Positions 1 to 11,857 are shown, counted from the first letter of the stretch. The stretch: 64,000 bases of DNA from Acheta domesticus (GCA_031308135.1 JAHLJT010009419.1:182916856-182980855), one strand, 5' to 3'. The notes: generated by a model not told the origin, from the letters alone. Made by a program: numbers and translations.

Positions 1-84
1 ATGCAAAGTTGTACCTTAATGTATCACGCTATTATGTAAAAAATTGGCCTCGGCTACGTTACTTACTTAGTTGTTCATCCAACC

Positions 85-236
85 GACGAGGCCTTTCAGT
101 AGAACCACCTCAGCATTCGCCTGGATGACCGAGGGAAACCATGGAAACCTCCGTCATGATGGCCGGCACTGGGACTGAACCTGGGCCTCCCAAATATGAA
201 GACAGCGAGCTACCCTTGAGCCATTTCGCTCGATGT
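85..236 (-). mobile_element. tRNA-derived SINE, family A, 5' part
   Basis: Read on the minus strand, this segment begins with a tRNA-like head (CGAGCGAAATGG box A region, a GGTTCAGTCCC-like box B). It continues into a body that matches the copy at 18122-18445. Shared blocks on the plus strand include TTTCAGTAGAAC, GCCTGGATGAC and GAACCTGGGCCTC. The match stops near 85, so only the 5' half is present. tRNA-derived SINEs are non-autonomous, transcribed by RNA polymerase III from the internal boxes and mobilised by LINE enzymes. No tail or target duplication is visible at this copy. Confidence 0.75.
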
Positions 237-1845
237 AAAAGGTTGTATCCATTCTCAAAACGAGAGTAACAAACAAAACTACAAGGGGATCAGTATTTCT
301 AAAGAGGTGTTCAAATCGGAACAAAAAACTAGTGGTGCTACCACAGTTCGTTGTTTCTGACCCGCATTTTCTCGCAAAATTACGCGAAAAGTACTCAAAT
401 TTTCGAAAAATTTTACGTGACCTTATTTTACAATCTACCTTTAAGGAAAAGACTTTATGAAGGAAAAAAATCTCTATTTTTATAATAGTAGTTGAAGAAA
501 GACGCCGACAAGTTTTTATTTTTTTGCAATTTTCGAAAGATAAGTGTTTTCAACGAGCAGAAAACCTGTACCATTCTTTTCATTGCCCTTCACACTACCC
601 AACAACAAAATTTAATCAGAAATAATGGAGCCATTTGTTTGAAAATTTTGAAAATGTCCCAGGGGCTTCTTGTAAAGTACCCTCAAAATTAAAATATCGG
701 TTTCAAATTTAAGAGGCCGCGATTTCGGCCAGATCAATAGGAGAATATCGATTTTGGAGAAAATCAGCATAACGATGTAGCCGATAGCGTTCACAAACGG
801 ACAGACAGATGGAAGGATAGCCAGACGTTTTGGCGTCATTCGATTTTTCGGTTTCAAGGACCCACAAAACATAGATTCTGGCAATGAACAATCATTCTTC
901 TATTACTAATAAATGGAAGTTACCTGGAAAGAACGTCGTACTCGCCGGTCGCCAAATGCGATGGATGGATGTACGGGACGTTCTGACAAAGTTAGCAGCG
1001 ATTTCTTTTCAGATCATTCGGACACGTCAAAAAATTACTAGTAGTAATATTGCCCAGACTCGGATCCCCATCCTTGAACGGCGGAGAGGAGTCATAAAAT
1101 AAAAACTGAACACCAACCCAAGAGAGCCACCCAGTTCGAAGAGACCCCGCAAAGGTTCAGGCGAACAACAATACGAACACCAGGAACGCAATATTGCCCT
1201 CCGTCCGACCTCGCTCGCTTGCCCACGAACTCCACCGTCTGTGAACTCTGCGAGTGGAACACTGCGAGTAAGGAATCTGTCGTTTGTACCTGCTGGTAGT
1301 GAATGCACGATGAGCAAGCAAACGAGTTTGTAGAGAAAAATGAATTGTGTTCTGCTTATAGAGAAGAAAATTCTTCTGTTAGCAAAAGGTTTCAAATTAT
1401 TATGGGGGTATTATTTTCAAATTATTACACTCAAATTTTATGTGGGGTAAGTAAAGCATGAGCAGAAGAAGGCTGAGTAATATTTTTATCGAAACACGTA
1501 AGTGGATGGATGAAACGTACGTCTTGTAACGAACACAACAGTGCAAAACGAGAGAAACTAGCAGATGCTCTAGTACTTTGGATATCGGAAATAAAAAAAA
1601 TCGCTAAAAATGGAACTGAAACTAATGAAGTGATACAGAAGCAACCCAAAAATATACGTGACAAATTAGTGGGTACAAATTTGAGGAGTTCGTTATAACG
1701 TCAACTTCTTTACATCGCCAATAAGTGCTGAAAACCAACGTTATAATGAGTTTGGACTGTATACACTGCAACATGCAGCCTGATGCTCTCTCTGCTTTTG
1801 TGTTAGTGAATGTGGTACATGCGAGGAACAAATTTTTCTCTACAA
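237..1845. other. Unassigned AT-rich stretch
   Basis: No repeat partner elsewhere in the window and no recognisable protein. The open frames here are short, overlap on both strands and have no conserved motif. Positions 1140-1270 are somewhat GC-richer but carry no clear signal. Confidence 0.5.
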
Positions 1846-2217
1846 TAGTTAGTTATAGTTATAGTTATAGTTAATGCCTTATTTTACGTGGCGAGACTCG
1901 CGCCACCAGGCCCGCTCTTCCGTCTGACCACGCAAATTTCGCTACGCCCCTTTCACCTAGCGGAGAAAGAAGGTATTATCTCGGGCGACGAAACAGGCGA
2001 ATTGAATTTAGCTCAGAGGCGTCATTTAGGCTTGAGGATCTTTTACATGCAAGTAAATCTACTAACATGGGCCAGCCGGCTTTACTTCCCCTCCGCGGAA
2101 GGCGTACGAAGGATTTTTTCGCCCTTAAAAATCCATGGCTTCGATCGGGTTTGAACCCGTGAATTTAACTTGGGTATGACAGTCCGGCACGCTAACCGTC
2201 ACACCATCGAATCCGGA
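1846..2217 (-). mobile_element. tRNA-derived SINE, family B, near full length
   Basis: On the minus strand it has a tRNA-like head (about 2217-2140, with box B GGTTCAAACCC at about 2147-2157). The body contains TTTTTAAGGGCGAAAAAATC and CCCATGTTAGTAGATTTAC. A conserved 3' hairpin core lies at 1887-1925 and a (TAACTA)n tail at about 1846-1875. The body and core match the second copy at 45016-45322, which is on the plus strand and lacks the head. The head abuts a mariner transposase fragment at 2218, which suggests the SINE landed in, or recombined with, that mariner copy. The 3' core is shared with a different family at 20538 and 39410. Confidence 0.85.
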
Positions 2218-2512
2218 CCTCACTGTTACCACCTGGCCCGACCTTACTGTCACCAAGTTTCATTGCGAGCATTCTGGAGGCAATGCGTTCATCACTGGCA
2301 ACAATTGCCTTGGCTTTTTTCACGTTTGCATCCCGAGAAGTCAGTGGACGTCCAGTGCGTGGTTCATCGTCTAAGGATTCTTTTCCTTTCTTAAGTGCTG
2401 AAAACCAGCGGCACACTGGTGTCTGACTAACACAATCATTCTCGTAAACACGTTGCAAGTCTTGGTAAATTTCTGATGCCGTTTTCCCTAAAGCACAGTA
2501 AAATTGTATCAC
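2218..2512 (-). pseudogene. Mariner transposase, N-terminal fragment
   Basis: The minus-strand frame encodes the DNA-binding N-terminal part of a mariner-type transposase: ALGKTASEIYQDLQRVY, then WFSALKKGKESLDDEPRTGR and PLTS, then a helix-turn-helix linker region ending about RMLAMKLGDS. The family is about 345 residues; only about the first 100 are here. The catalytic DD34D domain is absent because the frame runs out where SINE B begins. No terminal inverted repeat was found on either side. The call rests on the order of several family-typical blocks rather than on a single motif. Confidence 0.85.
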
Positions 2513-3285
2513 TGATCCACGACGCTATATTTGACCGCCGCTACGTGCAGAGCGTTACTTTCATGGCTGTTGTGCATACACCGCTAAGTTATCAACACTA
2601 GGCTTGTGTCTACGTGTTCAGCTTCATCTAGCGGGTAAAGTGGTAACCACGTTTGGTGCGTCCCGAAAAACAAATCAGCCTTATTATTTATTTGGGGCAC
2701 TATATAAGTTACAACGTAAGAATGATAAAAGAGCGACTCACAGACCAGATCAAAATCAACAAGTTGACATCAGAATAAGATACCATTATCTCAAGAGTTT
2801 ATTCAGTCGATTTAATTGTCATACAATCAGTACCGCATAATTTTAAGTGTAGATTTTTAGTGGCGAGAAAAAACCAAAAGCACAAATAAAGAAGGCAATA
2901 CGTCTCACAAAATATATAGAATTAGGTAGATCAATGTCTTGTTCTGATATATGTTGTAAATAGTGATTTTATAACATTTTAAATGCAGAATGTACAATGA
3001 GTATTAATGAGAAAAAACAGCAAGAAAGAATGAAAGAGCTAACTTTTGAATTATTAGCAAAATGAAACCTTGCGGGCAGTAAAAATATTTATCGTAACAC
3101 ATATTTTCGAAAATGCAATACCGATTTGAATACAGCTACGTAAAAAACCCGTTTACAAGATAAAAGTTTCAGTGGCCAGAGCTCGTTAATAGACACATAA
3201 AAAACCGAGGATGGAAAATTAAAATAATCAGCCTCCTAAAACCCGAAACCAGAGCAGCACTTAAGGAGGCATTGGTGGCGAAATT
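2513..3285. other. Unassigned AT-rich stretch
   Basis: Probably includes the 5' flank of the mariner copy (to about 2700), but no inverted terminal repeat could be recognised. Nothing else identifiable. Confidence 0.45.
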
Positions 3286-3725
3286 CTCACCCCCCGCACA
3301 ACAAGGGAAGCTAAGTGCGGGGCGTCAGGGGACACTTAAAGGCGCGGGAGGGGAAGCGGCTGGGGGCGCGGGCGCGGGGGCAGACGGTTACAACCGCGCG
3401 GCACGCATGCTGTCGTGCGGTAACCGCGGGCGGGAGGGCCACAACCAGCGGTAATTACAGCACGGCAATCAATGCTCTGTTTGAATACGGGGTCCCGGAG
3501 GCGCGGGCGGGGGCGGGGCGGGGGAAGAAGGACGGGAGGGGAGGGGAGGGTTCGCTGGGCGACGGAGGGGCGAAAAGTAGGAGAGCGAGAAGAGCCCCCC
3601 GCAGATCGCAGATAGCCTAATTGGCTCCGTGAAAACTCATTCCCTTCAGTGGCGGGGACGGCGCCTTTGCTGGCCGCACCGCCGCCGCCAGCAACGCGAG
3701 GCCGCCAGCGACCACGTGGTTTTCG
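3286..3725. other. GC/CpG-rich island
   Basis: Abrupt change from AT-rich to G-rich, CpG-dense sequence, with G-runs in GGGGCGGG and GGAGGGGAGGGG contexts around 3500-3560. Open frames inside it are composed of G, A and R and look compositional. It could be an unmethylated promoter-like island or a GC-rich repeat; nothing seen fixes a gene start. Confidence 0.6.
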
Positions 3726-3755
3726 CTGCGGCGTCGCGCCTCTTTGTCATATTTT

Positions 3756-4168
3756 AATTGGACGGTGTTATGCATCAACCAGCTATGCGACATCATATAA
3801 GTTTTGAGATAATCGTGTTCAAACGTTTTACTACATTTTCAGCTCTAAAAACTGTAATTTAATTATTTCATTCATTGAAGCGCCAAACTACACAAACATG
3901 AGTGGAATATCTGGCGCTTACCTGGATAATGTGAAATTAATAACAGCAGATTTAAAGATCTAGGTTTATAGCCGGTTGTTGCGACACACAAAATCCCTGA
4001 TGTGACTGATGGCGTTTTCATTTTTCATTCATTATAACGATATATTTACAGATTTGGCGCCAAAATTTTGCGTACACTTAGAACATGGTCCAATGCAACT
4101 GATGGCGTCCATATCTCATTTTTTTCAAAAATGGCGCTTAGCCGGTTGATGCATAACACCGTCCAATT
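3756..4168. mobile_element. MITE with long terminal inverted repeats (413 bp)
   Basis: The first 20 bases, AATTGGACGGTGTTATGCAT, are repeated exactly as the reverse complement at the right end. The arms continue imperfectly for about 60 bases (CAACC, then GCTA, then a GCGCCAT-like block). Internal copies of the GCCGGTTG-TTGCGAC motif also occur. There is no coding capacity, so this is a non-autonomous DNA transposon. The superfamily is not assigned. Flanks are AT-rich and no unambiguous target duplication can be chosen. Confidence 0.85.
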
Positions 4169-5479
4169 GTTAACACGAATCAGTCCGACGGTTTTGTATG
4201 TGATGTTTGAATGTTTGCGTTACGACAGATTAAATGGACACGATAATGTACAATACAGAGTGACGCTAGTAGATTCCTTTGCCCATTTTAGGAGCGGAAT
4301 TCACATAGTGCGCTACTCGTTTTGGGAAAGAGTATAAACAGAATGTGCAGTGTAGTGCACGGTAGTCGTGTCCCTGGGGAGGCGTGTGTACAGCGAAGAG
4401 AACGTTTGCTTACGTCACAATGTTGCAGAGAATTTTCAGAATACAAACAAATGTTGAATTATAAATGCTTTTGGTCGCTTGTAGCCCCTCTCATCAAGGT
4501 GCATGAATAAATGATTTATGAGCCTTGTCTGTGTCTTTTTCAAACAAACATTCGAGCAGATTAATTTATAACTTGAAGCTGTTAATGACACATTCTTTTG
4601 TCATACATAAAACGATTGCGACAACAAATCCGTACCATAGCGCCCACATAAGTTGAAAAGAACAGAGTCACAAGTGGAACACTACAATAATACAAGAATT
4701 ATGTAAAGCAATGTGCGACCAGCATCATTTTGGAGTATCATTTTGTCAAAATTTTCAACGCCTAGCAAAAGTGATGAATAGTCAGCATCAGTTAATTCTT
4801 CAGATGTCTAAAAAAATGTTCATAAGTGTTGAGAAGAGATGCTATTGCTCATTTACTTCTCACACAGAATGTTAGAAGACAATTCAATGTCATTTGATTA
4901 ACAGGCACACGTGCGCGTGTGTGCATCAAATAAATACTATGAATAGTCGTAATGATGCGACTGAAATATCTTAAGAGGTCAACATTCCATACCAATGAAA
5001 AAAAAACATTAAAAAAATCTTTGGTTTTATGACGAAAAAGATAAATTAAAAAACAAAATGAATCGTAATCGCGTTATTTTTCTTCAGATTTCAGGAAGAT
5101 ATTTCTTTAGTTCCATTTAATAAAACATTATGTCCCCAGAGATGCAAGTACGGTTTTCTACATAGTCTTAATTTGCCTACTAAATCTTTTATGGTGTATG
5201 TTTTTCTAAACGATATGCCAATTACAAAATAAATGTATATATCAATATTTTTCTCTTATTTAAGAAAGTGTTATTAGAATATACTGTGAAAAATTAATTT
5301 ATACATTATTTGCAAATTTGATTAATCAAATACATTTGGGCATGCATCTCATCGAGAAAACACAGAGGACTTGAGAGCAGTTATCGTGTGGGGACAGCCA
5401 TAAATCCACGCTGAAGAAGCACGCCTCTGACGAGAAGATTGAATAGCGTCGGTGTGTGAGGAGCAGCGCTTGTACCTGC
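4169..5479. other. Unassigned AT-rich stretch
   Basis: No repeat partner, tRNA or protein motif recognised. Short open frames at 4068-4510 have no identifiable domain. Confidence 0.5.
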
Positions 5480-5680
5480 ACGAAGCGGTGCAGTCAATGC
5501 TGTCGGTGGTGAGGGCGGGGGGCGGGCGCGAGGGCGGGAGGGAGCCGCTGAGGGCGGGGGAGGGGGAGGCGCGGGCGACCTCGCGTGTCGGGAGGACTTC
5601 GAGATGTGCGGGTCGATGACGAGACGGGCAGGTCGCCCTGCGAACAAGACAGTTTCTCCACTCGAGTAACCCCTGCTGCA
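5480..5680. other. Short GC/CpG-rich island
   Basis: GC-rich tract with GGCGGGCGCGAGGGCGGG-type sequence at about 5515-5575. Minus-strand frames are proline/arginine-rich and look compositional. No promoter element can be placed with confidence. Confidence 0.5.
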
Positions 5681-5980
5681 CGGTGTCTGAAGTATTGCGT
5701 TTAAACTGTTGACTGTCGATTTCAATAGTTTGATAATTGATTTTTAGTATTGTCCCAACAACAAAACATCTTTAGATTTCAATCAGTGATTGGATTTCAG
5801 AATTACTGAAGGAATATATTTTTTTTCTCATATCACATTTTCTCACATTCACAAACGCAATAAAAAAAATCATGGATGTATGCTACGTCTCTTGGAATTG
5901 AATCTATAATTTAAGATCCATTGCTTCAAGAACTACATTTAATGAGAGAAATTCTAATACACAAAATAGTTCTGCAAATC
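5681..5980. other. Unassigned AT-rich stretch
   Basis: Nothing recognisable; forms the 5' flank of the SINE at 5981. Confidence 0.45.
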
Positions 5981-6150
5981 GCCGGTGGCCGAGATCGCTA
6001 AGAGAGTAGTGTCGTAGCGATCTCGGACAAGAAGATCGTGGGTTCGAGTCCCGCCTCGGGCATGGTTCTATTTGTGTTCGTCCTTTCATCCCCTATCATC
6101 ACCATATCATGTCATCTTCACAGTTACCATAATGTTAAGCCCAATAGTGA
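5981..6150 (+). mobile_element. tRNA-derived SINE (separate family)
   Basis: Box A-like TGGCCGAGATCG (5986-5997) and a textbook box B GGTTCGAGTCC (6041-6051) sit in an 81-nt tRNA-like head. The head is followed by a non-tRNA body rich in TCATC/ATCACC. The acceptor stem has mismatches and no 7-base anticodon loop forms, so this is not a working tRNA gene. CCGAGATCGCTA and TAGCGATCTCGG form a hairpin inside the head. The 3' boundary is uncertain. No second copy is seen in this window. Confidence 0.7.
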
Positions 6151-6789
6151 TCGCTAGTGACCTAGATGTTGATGCGACCTTAAATAACAAAAAAAATTGT
6201 TTCCACATCAGATTTGACGAACTTGTCATCATTAACGTGAATAAACCTAAGGAATCTGAACACATAATGACTGAAGTGCTTTGTGGTGTGTTAGAAAGTA
6301 CGAGCGAGGTATTTAAGATCTTCTCTCGTTGAAGAACACTTTGAAGATTTCAAAAGGAAACATTTTGTCGTAGTAATCGTTTAGAGGTGATATTTACTCG
6401 TTAAAGTACAATAATCATTTTGAATGATTGATCAGTGATCCGGGCGCCTCAACTTCTGTACTCATTTAGTCAGCAAGTAGTTTTAGGAATAATAGAACAC
6501 TCAAAAAACTTGTACACTAGCAATTATGCATATTATAAAAAAATAATAAAGTGAACAAAAATAGTTTCGTTTTGTATTTCCTGCACCATTACGAAACATT
6601 AAATCAGGATTAATTTCAAATTAAGAGAATATTGCTGTGAAGATTGTCTCCATTATTACCATCATTCAAATTTTTGAATGTAAAAGTGAATTTTCGAATG
6701 TAAACAGACACCATTAAAATAATTAAAACACATGTTTCTTGAATTTGTCTCGGAAATGAAAGAAATCGTGCCGTAAATACGTATATTAT
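6151..6789. other. Unassigned AT-rich stretch
   Basis: No recognisable gene or repeat partner. Confidence 0.45.
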
Positions 6790-6906
6790 ACGTATATTTC
6801 AGATAATTTACTATTACGTACGTATATTTCAGATAATTTACTATTATGTACGTATATTTCAGATAATTTACTATTATGTACGTATATTTCAGATAATTTA
6901 CTATTA
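6790..6906. repeat. 30-bp tandem repeat, about four copies
   Basis: The block CGTATATTTCAGATAATTTA begins at 6791, 6821, 6851 and 6881, exactly 30 bases apart, with ACTATTA(T/C)GT completing the unit. Units are nearly identical and the last is cut short. It is a plain minisatellite. The unit includes the self-complementary ACGTAC/TACGTA junction. Confidence 0.95.
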
Positions 6907-7009
6907 ACTTTCTCAGGAAGGTAACTGATCAAAATGGTAAACATTATAACTGACGACAAAGCGAAAGAGAATTTCTTGACAACTGCCCATCGCTGTCATT
7001 GTAAGAACA

Positions 7010-7510
7010 CCCGCGTTGAGAGAGCACGGCTGTCCTCGGAGCGCAATTGAAAACAGACAGGAGGAGCGCGAGACGGACAAGGATCGTAACGAGACGGCGG
7101 ATAAGCATCGGCGGCGGGGGCGAGGGCGGCGGGGCCGCGGACGAGGCGGAATGAGTGATGGAGGGCCGCGCGTAATTATCCGGAATTTCCATTCCATCCC
7201 GCGCGAGGGCGCCGGGCTCCCATCTGTCTTGCTGATAGCCCTCGCCCGGGTGATATCCGAGCTTCCGGTTGCGCACTTGGCCCACCGGCCGCACCTCGCC
7301 AAGTGATTCACCGCCCGGCGCGGCGCCTCCTCCACCGCCCCCGCCCCCGCAACTGCTTATGCAAACGCGGTTTATCGCTCGCCCCGCCGCCGCCGCCGCC
7401 GCGGGGTGAAGAGGGCCTCCTGCCCCGCACCTTCCGGACGCGATCTGTCCGACGAGTTCTTCGCGGTAAGAGCTTCTCTCGCACGAAGGAAGTGAGCATC
7501 GCGGGCGGCA
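7010..7510. other. GC/CpG-rich island
   Basis: Dense CpG over about 500 bp, with a CCGCCGCCGCCGCCGCGG run at about 7387-7403 and GGCGGGGGCGAGGGCGG near 7110. Open frames on both strands are arginine/proline-rich and mutually overlapping, as expected from composition. It could be a promoter-associated island, but no exon or start can be defended. Confidence 0.6.
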
Positions 7511-8685
7511 AGCTCTCAGAGAGAAAAGCTACACCTTTGAGAGCATATCACTTAATGAAAGTCAAGTCACATGAAAAAGTATTCTAATTACAATGCAAAT
7601 GAAATAATTTTTTATAAATAAAAATAAGTATAGTTTGTGAATGTATTTCTGCTATGATAGTAGACAGCGAAACGTAATTAGGACACACAAAATTTCTTAA
7701 GATACCTCAAAAAGATTTAATTATTTCTTTTTTCTCAAAGTTTAAAATTTATGAATGTAGTCTGGTGTCACGAGACAGAATTTTATGCATAATAGGATAG
7801 TCAAATAGGGTATTCATTTTCCACAATATAGCATTTATCATTTTTTAAATTTTTTAAATTCCGCTATGAAAGAGAACAAGAATAATTACAGGACTCGAAG
7901 ATGTCTGTAAACGTTCAGCATACGTATATTGCAATTAATTTTGTACCTTCGTGACTCCTATTGTTTCAAGAACAAGAGAAGAATCTTTACATGGTTAAGA
8001 ATCACTATCTACTTATAATACTCATCCTTCGACTGGCAAAGTTTCTTCTCTGCCAATGGGTTGATTCTATATGATATTTAGTATCTATATACGATATTTA
8101 GTATCGAATATTTATGCAAACATCGCAACTAAGTTTGATGAAAATGAAATACCCGGGAATGATTTAAATTAGAAATTACAGATATTCAGAAACATACCAT
8201 TAAAAAATGTTTCAGGATACTTACCTTCTTATAAATTATAATTCGCGTTTGTAAGCTTTGGAAGTTTGTAAGCTTGTTTGGAAAAGAATGATACTCAAAA
8301 AAATACAAGGTTTGTGATTTGTTAGAAAGCACGAGTGAGGTAAAAAAATTCACTACCTGTCGTGATATGATGTATGGGAGAGAATGATAATCTAAATAAA
8401 ATACATCACGTACAGTTTTTTCTTACTTTTTCGAAAATAAACGAAATAAAATACAAGAGCAAGGAATGATATGGCATCCCTTAACGACAATGCAGATGGA
8501 TGGAATCAGAATTTTCAAAAGATCATGTTTTTGTTTTTTTATTTTGTGGTTTCATTACATAACACTTGATTTTACTGTTCGATATGACATGATGGGTTTG
8601 TTACCGAGATGACAAAATTATCGATTCATATTGATACCTGTATTGCTATACTGCGTTTTCCCTAACTTTGTCCCGCAAGGCCACT
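7511..8685. other. Unassigned AT-rich stretch
   Basis: No gene, tRNA or shared repeat found. A short ATACGATATTTAGTATC duplication near 8070-8110 is the only local pattern. Confidence 0.45.
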
Positions 8686-8863
8686 CAAATCTCATCTTCG
8701 TGATGGAATATGTCACGACATTTCGCGTCTTTCTCGGTCATGCCGGTAGAAGTCGCATGATCGCAAGCACTGCTTGATAGGGTCGCGATCATGCGAAGAC
8801 TAGGGGAACGACTGAGAAAGATGCGAAATGCCGTGACATATTCCATCGCGAAGATGGGATTTG
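8686..8863. repeat. Near-perfect foldback palindrome, arms about 83 bp
   Basis: The left arm starts CAAATCTCATCTTCGTGATG; the reverse complement of the right end reads CAAATCCCATCTTCGCGATG. The arms pair through GGAATATGTCACG, CATTTCGC, TCTTTCTC and GCATGATCGC, leaving about 10-20 unpaired central bases. Weaker pairing extends a little further outward. It is best explained as a foldback MITE without coding capacity. It lies about 80 bp before a CpG island. The left arm and the right arm in reverse form one long hairpin in RNA or single-stranded DNA. Confidence 0.9.
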
Positions 8864-8939
8864 CGTGTCTTTGAGGGGCGAAGTTATAAAAATCGCAGTA
8901 TAATATTGAAAACAGAGATATCGATGCTGCAAGTGTCGG

Positions 8940-9410
8940 AAGTGTCTCCAGCCTCCAGTTCGTCTTCCGAAGTGCTTCGCTGCGGCACGTGCTGGCGCGG
9001 GCGGCTGCACCTTTAGTTTCGCCGGCGCAGCAGGACGTGCCGTTTGATTTCGGCGGCGGCGGCGGCGAGGACAAGGACGAAGAGGAGGCGGAGGAGGCGG
9101 CGAGAGGGAAGGAGGCACGCGAACCTTCCCCGCCGCCGCCGCCGCCGTCGCCGCGTCCGCACGGCGGCGGGCGAGCGCGCGACCGGCCGCCCGTGCTCAC
9201 GCGCGTGTTGTGTCTGCGGCGCAGACGCAACAACAGCAGGAATGCACGGCAGCTGACGCGGCGCAGTGTCTGTCGCGGGCGGAGGTGGCGCGCAGCGCGG
9301 CGGCGAGCACGCGGCGTCGTGACGCCAGTGGCGAGGCGGGCGTCTTCGGGCGGCCAGATCAACACCGAAGCCGTCACTTCGTCCGGTCCGTCTACCGTGG
9401 AGTCCATCGG
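8940..9410. other. GC/CpG-rich island
   Basis: CpG-dense tract with CGGCGGCGGCGGCGAGG at about 9053-9068, CCGCCGCCGCCGCCGTCGCC at about 9131-9152 and many CGCG steps. Both strands give long arginine/alanine-rich frames (for example 8685-9407 minus and 8989-9552 plus). No domain is recognised and composition can explain them. A true exon cannot be excluded without transcript evidence. Confidence 0.6.
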
Positions 9411-9755
9411 AACGGCGGTAATCCAGATTAATTGGGTCTGGACACCTTCCGGATTATTAAATTTTCGGAATTTTCGAAATCAGCCAACAAGGGACTCTGT
9501 AGAGGATAACAACATAAAAGGACTTGCTAAAATTATTCATAATTTACTCTGATTATTAGTGAAGTGAAACCGATGAATAAAGACATAAATGTAGAAATTG
9601 TTACACTTTTAATTATAAAAAATACTTATGCTAATTCTCATGAAACAGATTTACTTCATGTGCAGTAAATCTAGGCGTACAACAAAATCCAATATGTACA
9701 GTATGTAACCAGTAAATCATGTCAACTCTTTTAAAACACGGCTCTTTTAAATACA

Positions 9756-9756
<1 letters not shown>
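9411..9756. other. Unassigned AT-rich stretch
   Basis: Nothing recognisable. Confidence 0.4.

Positions 9757-9842
<86 letters not shown>
9757..9842. repeat. Compound microsatellite (CA)n(TA)n
   Basis: About 17 CA units run directly into about 25 TA units. The TA part is self-complementary and can extrude as a hairpin. Confidence 0.97.
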
Positions 9843-9847
<5 letters not shown>

Positions 9848-10782
9848 TAAATATAACACATACATATAGTATTTACTTCATGTGACTTATTTTTGCTAGT
9901 ATGTCGGTATGATTCGAACAACCTATCTTCATCCTTTTCTCTTCATGTGTTCTGCCTCTGCTGGGTGCAATCCCATTATTTTAACGACCCAATGTTGAAA
10001 AAACAAACTAAGACATTTGTGTAAATTCTTTTATGATGTTCTAATTTTCTGACAAGCCTGTGTGCGTAACACTCAACATTCACCATGACGAACACGGGCT
10101 TTCATGAGGCTTTACCGGCAACAGAGTGAAATCGAAGACGTTTTCAGTCAAATTTTGGCGTAGAAGTAGAAGAGTTATGGGGCAAGATTACACAGGTGTT
10201 CATAAGTTCCCGCTACAACATACTCCAGATTCTATGTTGAATTTCATGAAGAATAGAAGATCCATTTTTTTCGAAGAATTTTCAGGAAAATTGGCTTTAA
10301 ATGCCACTTCCGGGCGCGCAGTTCAAACAGGCTTCAACAGCACTACAGGCAATGCCAAGTCTGCATCCGCGCTGAATGCCTCGTATCTCAGTAAAACTAT
10401 CGAGTCTGTGAAGGAAACACACTACAGTGCATAGTATCAATCATGTTATGAAATATTAAATAAATTCAAAAGTTTCGTGAATGATCATTTCAGTTACTAA
10501 AAACATTCACTACGTGTCATTATATTAAAAACACAGTACGTAGAGGAGTATAAATAATGTAGCGAAGTATAAATAATGAAGCTATCTAGAGCCCAACGTA
10601 CTAGTTCACACTCAAAATATGCTAAAAATGATGATTCGAACATTGCAGGAGCTTTTTAAAAATATTTGTTAAATTTTAATTGTGGGTTCAGCATCCATTG
10701 TTACGCCACTTTACCCTGTGGTTATCATTTTGAACACAAATGCTTTTTAATTTTCTGAATGAATGTAATATAACATTAACAC
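9843..10782. other. Unassigned stretch
   Basis: An uninterrupted 102-codon plus-strand frame at 10126-10434 has no recognisable domain, signal sequence or homologous repeat in the window. I do not call it a gene. Confidence 0.4.
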
Positions 10783-11475
10783 TGCAAGGGTTGGGACACA
10801 AGTCATGGCAACTATTTTTTCTAAAAGAAACCGGATCACACCATTTTATTTGTCTTATGAAACAAATGCTGTACTAATGTGTGTTCCCAATACCACTTGC
10901 CTTCTGAATGCCTACTAGCACAGAAAGTAATGTGTTGTCTGACTGTGAATGTGAGCAATGTGTTGTCAGTGAGCAATCAGTAGTCTGACTGCCGCTGTGC
11001 GAGATAAATTTAACCGGTTACGAGTAGCGCTCATACACCAAGATAGCCCTTCTCCATGGGACAAATGACTGAGAATTTCACAGGAAATTGGTGGAATAGG
11101 CGCGAGATGGACAAGAGAGTTTCTGCGAGGACCCGTAGCAACCAGTGATTAGCAACGCACGTGACGACCTGTGAGTGTGCGGATCAATGTGGCATGAGCG
11201 GTAATCGAGCATCTGCCTAATCTTACCTTTAGAAGAGGGTTGTAGTGTTTTGGAACGATGTGATCTAGTACACAGTAAATTGCTTTAGGACATGAAATCA
11301 GAACAGTTCTTTCAAATATCTTAATAAATATGAGAAACACAATTTTGATGTGTCGTAAAATGTCTGTGCACTTAGTTCATATCTTGTCCTTTCATGCCTT
11401 TTTTTTTCACAATTTTCACCCGTGCTTGAATTATCACAAAAAATAGCTGCCATAACGTATGCGCCAACCCTTGCA
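10783..11475. mobile_element. Mariner-like non-autonomous element (693 bp)
   Basis: Left end TGCAAGGGTTGGGACACAAG and the reverse complement of the right end TGCAAGGGTTGGCGCATACG match well. They continue into T-ATGGCA-CTATTTTTT on both sides, giving inverted repeats of about 38 bp. A TA follows the right end (11477-11478). The left TA is not clear, so the target duplication is unproven. The interior has only short broken frames and no catalytic motifs. The repeats resemble mariner-type ends; the superfamily is inferred from them alone. Confidence 0.8.
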
Positions 11476-11679
11476 ATAAGGTACTTCACAGTCGCGAAGT
11501 TCCCCAATAACACTGTAACGACATTTCATTCATCGCAATTGTAGATGATGCAATACGTGCTGTGGCGTGGAACTCGGGTTTGAATTGCGCGTCCAGAAGT
11601 GATTTAAATCCAATTTTCTCGAAAAAAAATTGGAAAATTCTATCTGCCATTTAGCACGAAACTCAACATCGAATCTTAG
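11476..11679. other. Unassigned spacer
   Basis: Sequence between two TIR elements; nothing recognised. Confidence 0.4.
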
Positions 11680-11857
11680 TGGTCGTCCATAAATTACGTA
11701 ACGCTAAAGGGGGAGCGAAGGGGCCTGAAGCAGCGTTACGTTGCGTTACGTAGATAGGGAAGTGCGTAGCAAGGGGTGGAGAGGGTATTGAAAATTCTCG
11801 AAATTTGCGTTTTTTAACGCAAATTAACATAAATTTGCGTAATTTATAGACGGCCTC
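11680..11857. mobile_element. 178-bp MITE with TTAG flanks
   Basis: Left end TGGTCGTCCATAAATTACGT; reverse complement of the right end GAGGCCGTCTATAAATTACG. The inverted repeat is about 20 bp and continues into AACG/AAC contexts. TTAG is present immediately outside both ends (11676-11679 and 11858-11861), consistent with a 4-bp target duplication or a shorter TTA or TA one. No coding capacity. Confidence 0.8.

Noticed and set aside
5981..6061. Functional tRNA gene
   Set aside because: Box A and box B are present, but the acceptor stem has mismatches and no 7-base anticodon loop forms. A SINE-like body follows.
8685..9407. 240-codon minus-strand frame over a CpG island as an exon
   Set aside because: The overlapping plus-strand frame is equally long, the residues are Arg/Ala/Pro-rich, and the first part is inside the palindrome.
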